A stretch of 41,040 nt of DNA from SZUA-442 sp051011415 (GTDB taxonomy: Bacteria > Actinomycetota > Acidimicrobiia > Spongiisociales > UBA5794), in contig JBPCTY010000177.1 of NCBI GenBank assembly GCA_051011415.1, positions 1 to 41,040 of the forward strand. The letters run 5' to 3'. Of this stretch, positions 32,617 through 38,968 are shown one piece after another. The translations under genes and the position numbers were made by a program. Within the stretch, counting starts at the first letter, position 1. Each line of letters begins with the position of its first letter. The notes under the pieces were generated by a model. The model was not told where the DNA came from. It did no database searches and saw nothing but the letters and a program-made list of their open reading frames with translations.

Positions 32617-33821
32617 TGGGTGTCCCCGAATGCACCGGCCTTGGTGAGCGAGGCGATCGTTTCGTCACCGTACCCGAGCACCTCCTCGAGCACTCGAACG
32701 GCGTCTTCGTTGCGCATGGGGGCACGACGATGTGACGCCTTTGGTGAGTCCCCGACCCTGATCGGCGATGCAACGCTTCGCACCGTTCCCCAGGCTGGGT
32801 GTTCGGTCTCCGTGATGAGGTCCCTTGCCAAGGTGTGATCGTCGGTGAGTGCTGTGGCGACGTCCTGGATTGGGCCGGTCGGCACCCCAGCCTCTCGGAG
32901 GGAGGCGATCCATGCGTCTGCTGGGCGCTGGGCGAACGCGTCGTCGAGTTCCGCAATCAGTGCTTCCCGGTTCTCGAGACGTGTCGCGAACGTCGCATAG
33001 TGCTCGTCCGAGCCGAGATCTGGTCTGTCGATGATCTCGACGACCCGTTCGTAAAACTTCTGCTTCGCGCATCCAACGACGAACCACTCGTCGTCGCTGC
33101 CCTTGAAGAGCTGGAACGGGACGAGCGACGGATGTGCGGACCGTTCGGTACGGACCGGTTCGTGCCCGGCGTTCAGATGCCATGTTGCGAGGTAGGTCAA
33201 CAGGCCCACTGCCGTGTCGTACAGCGACACGTCGCAGTCCATACCCTTTCCGTCACGCCGTGCCGCGTGAACGCCGGCGAGAATTGTTGCCGCTCCCACG
33301 AACCCTCCGCTGAAGTCGACAAGGCTCAGGCCAGTTTTCGTTGGAGGCGCCTCTGGCTCCCCAGTGAGGCTCATCCAGCCGGCGAGACCTTGGAGCACGT
33401 AGTCGTATCCGGGTTCGTCCGCCCTCGGTCCGACCATTCCGAACCCTGAGAGCGAAACACAGACGATCTTCTCGTTCAGGTGTTTGAGATCGTCGTAGGT
33501 GATCCGCAGCTTCGCCGGCACATCCCCACGCAGATTGGAGAACACGACGTCTGAGACAGCGACGAGGTCCTCGAAGACCCGTCGTCCCTCCGGGGTGGAT
33601 ATGTCGAGGCTCAGGCTTTGCTTGTTCCGGTTGAACGTCTCATAGAAGAGGCTGTCCTCGCCATCCTGATATGGCGGGACGTATCGCCCCACGTCGCCAC
33701 CAAATCGAGGATCCTCGATCTTGATGACCTCGGCGCCAAGGTCGGCGAGGTGCAGTGTGGCGAATGGGCCTGCGCCATATTGCTCGATGGCGACGATGCG
33801 TATGTCCTCGAGCGGCTTCAT
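32613..33821 (-). CDS. Family III (CaiB/BaiF) CoA-transferase 2
   Basis: This 402-residue transferase shows VAIEQYGAGPFATLHLADLG, GAEVIKIEDPRFGGDVGRYVPP, NRNKQSLSLDISTPEGRRVFEDL and TGLSLVDFSGGFVGAATIL with the probable anhydride-forming Asp. It is the first enzyme gene after the GntR regulator in operon D, overlapping it and the PrpD-like gene by 4 bp each. Family members in itaconate and mesaconate pathways attach CoA to C5 dicarboxylates using succinyl-CoA. Its position suggests it activates the acid that later reaches the ACAD/MaoC/CitE enzymes. It differs clearly from the CoA-transferases at 5468 and 40575. Confidence 0.91.
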   Translation of the reverse strand: MKPLEDIRIVAIEQYGAGPFATLHLADLGAEVIKIEDPRFGGDVGRYVPPYQDGEDSLFYETFNRNKQSLSLDISTPEGRRVFEDLVAVSDVVFSNLRGDVPAKLRITYDDLKHLNEKIVCVSLSGFGMVGPRADEPGYDYVLQGLAGWMSLTGEPEAPPTKTGLSLVDFSGGFVGAATILAGVHAARRDGKGMDCDVSLYDTAVGLLTYLATWHLNAGHEPVRTERSAHPSLVPFQLFKGSDDEWFVVGCAKQKFYERVVEIIDRPDLGSDEHYATFATRLENREALIAELDDAFAQRPADAWIASLREAGVPTGPIQDVATALTDDHTLARDLITETEHPAWGTVRSVASPIRVGDSPKASHRRAPMRNEDAVRVLEEVLGYGDETIASLTKAGAFGDTQ

Positions 33822-34525
33822 CGGAGGCGTTCCCTGTCGATTTCGAGGTACGTCGTTCTCAACGTGCGCAGGTGCTCAAGTTGGGCGTTTGCTGCAGCGT
33901 CTTCGTCCCCAGCCCGGATGGCATCGACGATCGCACTGTGGTCCTCATGTACCCCACCCCAGAAGCCGGTACTGGCACCATCACGAAGAAACCTGGTGCG
34001 AAGGACTTCGAAGATTGGTCGTGTCACGAGTTCGAGGAGTCTGTTCCCTGTGGCTCGCATGAGCGTCTCGTGGAATCGGCGGTGGTGGTCGAAACCGTCC
34101 GCATCTCTCGGCTCGAGGGTCAGCTCGAGTTCGCGAAGGAGCTCAGGTGTGATTCTTCTTGCGGCAATCCGAGTGGCGGGGATCTCGAGGATCTCTCTGA
34201 CCTCAAGGAGCTCGTCCACGGTGACCGCATCACCGGCAGCAAGAAGGCCGAGCCCAACCTCGAGGGTGTCGGTGACGTTGGAAGTTCCTTGCTGTTTCAC
34301 GAAGGTGCCGCCGCTCACGCCACGGCTTGTCGTCACAAGGTCCTGGGATGAAACGACACGCAGGGCTTCGCGAATCGTTGAGCGCGAGACGTCGTACCGC
34401 TCGGCGAGATCCGCTTCGATCGGGAGGCGATCTCCGGGGCTGAGCTCCCCTGAGACGATCATCTCGCGGATGTCTGCAGCCACCTGTTGGTAGGCCGGAC
34501 CGTTCGGAATTTCCTTCGTGCTCAC
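33818..34525 (-). CDS. GntR-family transcriptional regulator, FadR/FCD subgroup
   Basis: The 235-residue protein has an N-terminal winged helix (about 10-75: AYQQVAADIREMIVSGELSP, GDRLPIEADLAERYDVSRST, IREALRVV). A C-terminal FCD ligand-binding helical bundle follows, with metal-binding residues in FDHHRRFHETL and GGVHEDHSAIVDAI. FCD regulators respond to organic acids. The start is GTG. The predicted -10 (TAGGAT) ends six bases before it, so the message is probably leaderless and starts at or next to the GTG. Operators for this protein are very likely the TGTCTGACA repeats beside its own gene and in front of operon A, so it is autoregulated and controls both directions of the intergenic region. 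Confidence 0.9.
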   Translation of the reverse strand: MSTKEIPNGPAYQQVAADIREMIVSGELSPGDRLPIEADLAERYDVSRSTIREALRVVSSQDLVTTSRGVSGGTFVKQQGTSNVTDTLEVGLGLLAAGDAVTVDELLEVREILEIPATRIAARRITPELLRELELTLEPRDADGFDHHRRFHETLMRATGNRLLELVTRPIFEVLRTRFLRDGASTGFWGGVHEDHSAIVDAIRAGDEDAAANAQLEHLRTLRTTYLEIDRERLR

Positions 34526-34531
34526 GTGCGT

Positions 34532-34561
34532 ATCCTAATTGTCTGACATTTCATCATGCAA
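34532..34561 (-). promoter_or_regulatory. Promoter of operon D (gntR onward) with operator
   Basis: Read on the minus strand: -35 TTGCAT (34561-34556), an 18-bp spacer and -10 TAGGAT (34537-34532). The operator TAATTGTCTGACATTT (34536-34551) occupies the spacer and touches the -10. Transcription would start at or next to the GTG of gntR at 34525, which predicts a leaderless mRNA. Spacing and operator position match those of operon A. Confidence 0.72.
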
Positions 34562-34595
34562 AGCATCCCTTTGACCTTTAAATGTCAGACAATTA
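34536..34595. repeat. Inverted repeat: paired 16-bp GntR-type operators
   Basis: TAATTGTCTGACATTT (34536-34551) and its reverse complement (34580-34595) are perfect over 16 bp and separated by 28 bp. Each arm contains the dyad TGTC-T-GACA. A third identical arm is at 10392-10407. FCD-type GntR regulators typically bind such short dyads. Confidence 0.85.
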
Positions 34596-34599
34596 TCGT
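34571..34599 (+). promoter_or_regulatory. Promoter of operon E with operator
   Basis: Plus-strand -35 TTGACC (34571-34576), a 17-bp spacer and -10 TATCGT (34594-34599) precede the MaoC gene. The operator AAATGTCAGACAATTA (34580-34595) is the exact inverted copy of the one at 34536-34551. The two promoters are back to back, with -35 boxes 9 bp apart, so bound repressor would shut both directions. Confidence 0.72.
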
Positions 34600-34618
34600 G
34601 GCGTCGAACAGGAGACGT

Positions 34619-35134
34619 ATGCCAGCCGATCCAGCCGACTTCGGGAACTACTTCGATGACTTCACCATCGGTGACGTCTACAAGCATCCGCTCGGGCGCA
34701 CGATCACCGAGGCGGACAACACATGGTTCACCCTGCTCACGATGAACACCAACCCGAACCACTTCGACGCCAACCTGGCTGAGCACACAGAGTTCGGCAA
34801 GCCCCTCGTCAACTCAGGGTTGACGCTTGCCATCGTTCTCGGGCAGTCGGTGTACGACATATCGCAGAACGCCTTCGCAAACCTGGGGTGGGAGAACATC
34901 ACCCTCTCGGCGCCAGTCTTTGTTGGAGACACCGTGTACTCCGAAAGCAAGGTGATCGGTCTCCGCGAGTCCGCCTCGAGACCGTACGCAGGCATCGTGA
35001 CGGTGCTGACCAGGGGCTACACGCAGGAAGGCACCGTGTTCATGACCTTCGAGCGATCGGTCTACGTGTACAAGAGGGACGACGCTCCAACCGGAGCCGC
35101 CTTCCCCGAGGTCTCGGAAGACTGGCCGACCTGA
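34619..35134 (+). CDS. MaoC-family hydratase, mesaconyl-CoA hydratase-like
   Basis: The ATG at 34619 has AGGAG (34610-34614) upstream and begins MPADPADFGNYFDDFTIGDV (171 residues); upstream in-frame starts lie in the promoter. The blocks TITEADNTWFTLLTMNTNP, NHFDANLAEHTEFGKPLVNS, ANLGWENITLSAPVFVGDT and ESASRPYAGIVTVLTRGYTQ follow closely the pattern of the mesaconyl-CoA hydratase/beta-methylmalyl-CoA dehydratase group. The usual Asp of the hydratase motif is Asn (MNTNPNH), as I recall for that subgroup. The reaction would be hydration of mesaconyl- or itaconyl-type CoA to a citramalyl-type CoA, the substrate of the CitE-like lyase of operon D. It overlaps the next gene (TGATG). Confidence 0.86.
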   Translation: MPADPADFGNYFDDFTIGDVYKHPLGRTITEADNTWFTLLTMNTNPNHFDANLAEHTEFGKPLVNSGLTLAIVLGQSVYDISQNAFANLGWENITLSAPVFVGDTVYSESKVIGLRESASRPYAGIVTVLTRGYTQEGTVFMTFERSVYVYKRDDAPTGAAFPEVSEDWPT

Positions 35135-36159
35135 TGGAGATCGATCTCGCCTGCTGGGGGAGAGATCTCAATTCGTATGTGGCAAACGCCGTCGCAGCAG
35201 AGCGGGCAGGCATACGTCGGGTGTGGTCTGCCGAGCTGCATCGATCGCCGTTTGTGCCTCTCGCAGCTGTGGCGACAGCCACCGAGACGATTGAGATCGG
35301 AACCGGCATCGCCCTCGCTTACGTGCGGTCCCCAATGGCTATCGCTACCGCTGCCCTCGATCTTGACGAGCTGAGCGATGGAAGGTTCACACTCGGCCTT
35401 GGTTCCGGGGTAAAGACGTTGATCGAGCGACACCACGACGCTGAGTTCTCAGAGCCTGTGACCCGGTTGTCCGACACGATCGCCATCGTCAGGGCCCTTA
35501 TGGGTGAGATGCACACGGGTGACAGAATTGGATACGAAGGCCGGACTCGATCTCTGGATCTGCGCGGATATCGAAGACCGCATCCTCCGGTGAGAGGTCC
35601 TGTGCCTGTTGCCGTAGCTGGCGTTGGACCGCGAATGATCGGTCTCGCCGGCGCCGAGGCCGACGCATGGATCGGGCACGAACTCATGTCGCCTGAGTAT
35701 CTGCGATCCGTTGTTCTTCCTGGTCTGCATCGCGGGAAAGAGAGCGCCGGTCGTGATTCCGATCCAGCGGTCATCGTCTCAGCATCAACGAGCATCCACA
35801 GCGATCGCGCCACGGCCTATCGACGAGCCGCAGCCACGGTGGCGTTCTATGCGTCGGTGAAGACGTACGAACCGTTCTTCGCGTTTCACGGGTTCGAGAA
35901 GGAAGCGGGTTCCATCCGAGATCTCTTCCGAGCGGGCGAGCACGCAGCAATGGTCGATGTGGTTCCGAACGAGATGGTCGATGCAGTAGCAATTGCCGGA
36001 ACACCGAGCGATCTCGCTGAGAAACTTGCGCCGTACCGGGACCTCGCAGACACCGTGAAGCTCGGTCCGACCACCTACCTACTCACCAACGACGAAGTCC
36101 AACAATCAGTCGATGCGATCATCACATCGGTTGCGGCACTCACCATGGAGGCAATGTGA
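35134..36159 (+). CDS. Luciferase-like (F420- or FMN-dependent) oxidoreductase
   Basis: From the ATG at 35134 the protein has 341 residues with a bacterial-luciferase-type TIM barrel: NAVAAERAGIRRVWSAELHR, TATETIEIGTGIALAYVRSP, AIATAALDLDELSDGRFTLG, LGSG, and PVPVAVAGVGPRMIGLAG. The N-terminal pattern resembles actinobacterial F420-dependent members (MER-like) more than two-component FMN monooxygenases, though the cofactor cannot be decided by eye. It lies in operon E, overlapping the hydratase and the next gene. A hydride-transfer or oxygenation step on the catabolic substrate, possibly reduction of a conjugated system, is inferred. Confidence 0.85.
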   Translation: MEIDLACWGRDLNSYVANAVAAERAGIRRVWSAELHRSPFVPLAAVATATETIEIGTGIALAYVRSPMAIATAALDLDELSDGRFTLGLGSGVKTLIERHHDAEFSEPVTRLSDTIAIVRALMGEMHTGDRIGYEGRTRSLDLRGYRRPHPPVRGPVPVAVAGVGPRMIGLAGAEADAWIGHELMSPEYLRSVVLPGLHRGKESAGRDSDPAVIVSASTSIHSDRATAYRRAAATVAFYASVKTYEPFFAFHGFEKEAGSIRDLFRAGEHAAMVDVVPNEMVDAVAIAGTPSDLAEKLAPYRDLADTVKLGPTTYLLTNDEVQQSVDAIITSVAALTMEAM

Positions 36160-37094
36160 CAGACAAAGACGCGAGCGCGTGGCAGAAGCAAATCGAAGGG
36201 GAGTGGTGGGGCGTCCCGTCGATCTTCGATGCCGACGGCAACCATCAGGGGTTTGATCGGGTGAACCGTTCGAGCGTCCACGAGGACGGATCGACCAGGT
36301 ACTACATGACGACATTCTTTGAAGCGACCGGACCGCTTCGGTACCGCTTCGATGTCCGAGAGTTCGACTTCGCTCTGACCGATACCGGCAAGGACCGGAT
36401 CTACCTTGGCCCCGACTTCATCGGAGCCGGACATCCATATGGCGGGCTCGTTGATGCGCATTACTACTCGCCCGCATGGGAGTCCGATCTCCGGACGATG
36501 GTGCACATCCTCCCCGACGGTGAAACGCAGGTGTACTCAAGTCTGCTGTACGAGGGCGCGACGATCGTCTCCGTCTTCAATGGCGTCTACATCAACGTTC
36601 CGAATCACGCCAACGATGCCGCTGCGAGGGACAAGGTCGAGGCCTGGAACGACCAAGAGCGGGTTGATGGTCCAAAGCCGCATCTGCTTCCACCCAAGGC
36701 AACGGGTCGATGGACCGGCTCGATGCAGGTCTTCGGAGCGGATCAGGAGAAGGTCGGCGACATCGACGTCTCGATCACGCACGAACCTGTTGACTTGCTG
36801 CGTGCCAACCAGACGGTGACGATTTCGGGCGCCTTCGAGCGGTCCTACACGTTCGAGCGGTTCCGCAACCGCAACCTCCACACCTACAACGGTCCAGACA
36901 TGTACGGGAATGGTCGTGCGTATGGACGAGCTCTGTACACGTCGCAGCACGCATTTGGTGAAGCGTGGAAGATCAAGGGCCGTGAGTTCATCATCGATGA
37001 TGATTACACGATGAGCGTGGTCTGGCAGACCTTCCAAGGCGATCGACCTGAGTTCACCTGCTACGGCGTGATGTCGTGGGAAGCCGATGTGTGA
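36156..37094 (+). CDS. Large beta-rich protein of unknown function, lipocalin-like
   Basis: The GTG start overlaps the luciferase-like stop (GTGA). The 312 residues are rich in aromatic residues and beta-strand patterns: EGEWWGVPSIFDADGNHQG, STRYYMTTFFEATGPLRYRF, RIYLGPDFIGAGHPYGG, VYSSLLYEGATIVSVFNGVY, GRWTGSMQVFGADQEKVG and SGAFERSYTFERFRNRNL. The two halves could be two barrels. No signal peptide, membrane helix or catalytic motif is visible. It may be distantly related to the DUF3598/lipocalin-like proteins, as the smaller protein at 15428 may be, but I do not recognise a named family. In operon E it could bind or transform a hydrophobic substrate. Confidence 0.65.
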   Translation: MTDKDASAWQKQIEGEWWGVPSIFDADGNHQGFDRVNRSSVHEDGSTRYYMTTFFEATGPLRYRFDVREFDFALTDTGKDRIYLGPDFIGAGHPYGGLVDAHYYSPAWESDLRTMVHILPDGETQVYSSLLYEGATIVSVFNGVYINVPNHANDAAARDKVEAWNDQERVDGPKPHLLPPKATGRWTGSMQVFGADQEKVGDIDVSITHEPVDLLRANQTVTISGAFERSYTFERFRNRNLHTYNGPDMYGNGRAYGRALYTSQHAFGEAWKIKGREFIIDDDYTMSVVWQTFQGDRPEFTCYGVMSWEADV

Positions 37095-37849
37095 TGTTCC
37101 CAGCGAGTGATGTCGTTGTCGGCGCTACCAGCGTGGACGCCACAGCTGAGTTCTTCGCTGTTGCAGGCTTCACGCCACAGGGCGCATCCACTGGCGGCGT
37201 CCACCTTCTCCAGCAAGGGGCCAGCGGGGCCGGGATCGTGGTCTTGGAAGCATCGGGGCCGTCCGTCCGGCGCGAGCCGTATGCGGCCGGTCCGGCTGCA
37301 ATCGACGTCTACACGTCTGATATTGCACAGGGTGCAGCAGCCTTTGAAGCAGCCGGCTACGAGGTTGGCAGGTTCGCAGATCTCTCGATCGGTCCAGTGA
37401 CGCTGAAGCAGGTCAGGATCCATGGCCCCGACCACGTTCCCGTCGTCTTGGTCGAGACGTCTCATCGGCGCTCCTCCCTTCTGGATCAGGAACCTGATCG
37501 ATTGTTCTCTGAAGGCCACTCCCTCGTGTGGGTTGTGAATGGCAGAGATGACGAAGCTTCTTGGTGGGTCGATCGAGGTGCGACGAAGGGCATGAACCTC
37601 GACTTCGATACTCCAGCGACCAGCGTGCTGTTGGACCTTCCAGATGAAAGCGTCGCTGTCGCGATGACGATGCTGTCTGACGAGGCTGTTGGGCCGTTTC
37701 GTCTTGAACTCCTCGAATTCACCCATATGGCCTCTGGTGCCCGTGCGAGGCAAGACGCCGACCTACCGGGAATCCAGGGCCTGCGATTCAACGATGCCGA
37801 AGGGGAATGGGCTGTGTCGCCGGGGGGCGTGCGCTACCAGGCGGTCTGA
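37094..37849 (+). CDS. VOC-superfamily (glyoxalase/extradiol dioxygenase-like) protein
   Basis: The ATG at 37094 shares a base with the previous stop (TGATG) and gives 251 residues; two GTG codons upstream are less well placed. Two beta-alpha-beta-beta-beta modules are recognisable. The first has DVVVGATSVDATAEFFAVAG, AAFEAAGYEVGRFADL and TLKQVRIHGPDHVPVVLVE; the second follows HSLVWVVNGRDDEASWWVD and includes EFTHMASGARAR. Metal ligands of extradiol dioxygenases are not clearly complete, so binding, isomerisation or ring cleavage are all possible. It is the last gene of operon E and overlaps the convergent esterase gene by 16 bp. Confidence 0.75.
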   Translation: MFPASDVVVGATSVDATAEFFAVAGFTPQGASTGGVHLLQQGASGAGIVVLEASGPSVRREPYAAGPAAIDVYTSDIAQGAAAFEAAGYEVGRFADLSIGPVTLKQVRIHGPDHVPVVLVETSHRRSSLLDQEPDRLFSEGHSLVWVVNGRDDEASWWVDRGATKGMNLDFDTPATSVLLDLPDESVAVAMTMLSDEAVGPFRLELLEFTHMASGARARQDADLPGIQGLRFNDAEGEWAVSPGGVRYQAV

Positions 37850-38529
37850 TTCGCAAGCCATGACGCCACCGTCGAAGGGGCCGTGACAGGCGCATCGTGG
37901 TGCGTGGCAAAGACCTCGTAGATTCCACCCATTGCATCCAGGATCGCTCGCGATCCTCTAGCCGGGACCATCGGGTGGGAATGCTCGCAAAAGGCCACCG
38001 CCGTGGGATATCCAGCGGGAGGTATTGCTGCCACTGGTACAAGGCTTGGGCCGATCGGTTGCGGTGTAAGGCGTGCATTGATCCACTCGGCCTGCTCGCT
38101 CGTGAGGTCATGCTCAGCGGTGACCGGCATCGGGGGAACGTCAGCCAATGGATCGAGTTCCGGCATCTGCATCGCCTCAGCTGCTGGAGATCGCAAGTCG
38201 ATCGCTCGCTTCCCGGCCTGCGGCATCGGCGCATCGAGATATGCCAATCCAGTGAAGGCCTCAGGGGATTGACCCACAGCGCAGCCTGCGACGAATCCAC
38301 CCTGGGAGTGGCCTACGACGACCGGCGTCCCCATTTCTCGGGCTGCCTCGATCGTGGCATCGACGTAATCAGCCAGGGTGACGACCGGGTGGTCCTCGAC
38401 CCAAGATTCCCCCGCATAGGGCAGGTCGATCGCAATGGCGGTGTGGCCGTGCGCCGATAGCGCCTCGACTACTGCCTCCCAGGCCCATGCGCCACGGAAC
38501 GCTCCGTGGATCAGGAGATACTGCGCCAT
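37834..38529 (-). CDS. Alpha/beta-hydrolase, plant methylesterase/hydroxynitrile-lyase-like (MES/EstC)
   Basis: The 231-residue protein begins AQYLLIHGAFRGAWAWEAVVEALSA, a typical MES/EstC N-terminus with the oxyanion HGAF. It continues with GHTAIAIDLPYAGES, the elbow VVGHSQGGFVA with the nucleophile Ser, and YEVFATHHDAPVTAPSTVASWL with the His. Relatives hydrolyse methyl esters (plant MES, including pheophorbidase) or act as hydroxynitrile lyases. The ABM gene upstream overlaps its start by 19 bp, so the two form a small operon; its 3' end overlaps the VOC gene. Methyl-ester removal from a carboxymethyl side chain would fit the pathway hypothesis but is not shown. Confidence 0.82.
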   Translation of the reverse strand: MAQYLLIHGAFRGAWAWEAVVEALSAHGHTAIAIDLPYAGESWVEDHPVVTLADYVDATIEAAREMGTPVVVGHSQGGFVAGCAVGQSPEAFTGLAYLDAPMPQAGKRAIDLRSPAAEAMQMPELDPLADVPPMPVTAEHDLTSEQAEWINARLTPQPIGPSLVPVAAIPPAGYPTAVAFCEHSHPMVPARGSRAILDAMGGIYEVFATHHDAPVTAPSTVASWLANQTAW

Positions 38530-38846
38530 GTGGGAACCGTTGTGGTCATGATGTCGGTGTATTGCCGTGCATACCCATCCTTGTACCGAGCAACATCGAC
38601 CAGGGCAGACAGTTCGTCGATGTGCTGCTTGTACTCAGGGATCTGCGTCATGGCCTCATAGCTCGACACCGAGTCGAACACGCGAAGGTTGATGAGGTGG
38701 GTCGGATCATCGACGTCTTGTACCAGCGTGCGGGAAACAAACCCTGGCTGGGCTTGGAGAAAGGGATGGAAAGACTCAGACACCTGCACATACCGCTGCG
38801 CTGCGTCCTCGTCTCTTGTGAAGGCATGGCTGATAACGATTTGCAT
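38511..38846 (-). CDS. ABM/Dabb-type ferredoxin-like-fold protein
   Basis: The 111 residues follow the antibiotic-biosynthesis-monooxygenase pattern: MQIVISHAFTRDEDAAQRYV, FHPFLQAQPGFVSRTLVQD, a HLINLRVFDSVSSYEAM strand-helix pair, and a shorter C-terminal tail. These domains form dimeric barrels and include cofactor-free oxygenases and haem-degrading IsdG-type enzymes. The Asn-Trp-His set of IsdG is not seen, so haem degradation is not claimed. The downstream esterase gene overlaps it by 19 bp. It may act on a reactive intermediate like the Dabb protein at 131-427, to which it has only general similarity. Confidence 0.7.
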   Translation of the reverse strand: MQIVISHAFTRDEDAAQRYVQVSESFHPFLQAQPGFVSRTLVQDVDDPTHLINLRVFDSVSSYEAMTQIPEYKQHIDELSALVDVARYKDGYARQYTDIMTTTVPTWRSIS

Positions 38847-38968
38847 AGGGCGACTCTATTCGTGGATGAGACGGCCGAACCCGCATGGTTCAACGTCGCG
38901 TCTCGTCAAACGTACCGCTCAGCGGAATGCTGTTTCGGTTATTGTGACGGTTCGACAAGGGAGGCCTT
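38847..38968. other. Divergent intergenic region, no clear regulatory signature
   Basis: This 122-bp gap separates the divergent ABM and acyl-CoA synthetase genes. It contains GAGACG and CGTCTC as a widely spaced pair and a small CAGCGGAATGCTG dyad. A ribosome-site-like AGGGAGG (38958-38964) lies near its right end. Neither the TGTCTGACA operator nor the GTTCCA-N5-TGGAAC palindrome is present. No convincing -35/-10 pair was identified. Confidence 0.45.

Noticed and set aside
38511..38846. IsdG/MhuD-type haem oxygenase
   Set aside because: The ABM fold fits, but the catalytic Asn-Trp-His set of IsdG-type enzymes is not visible.
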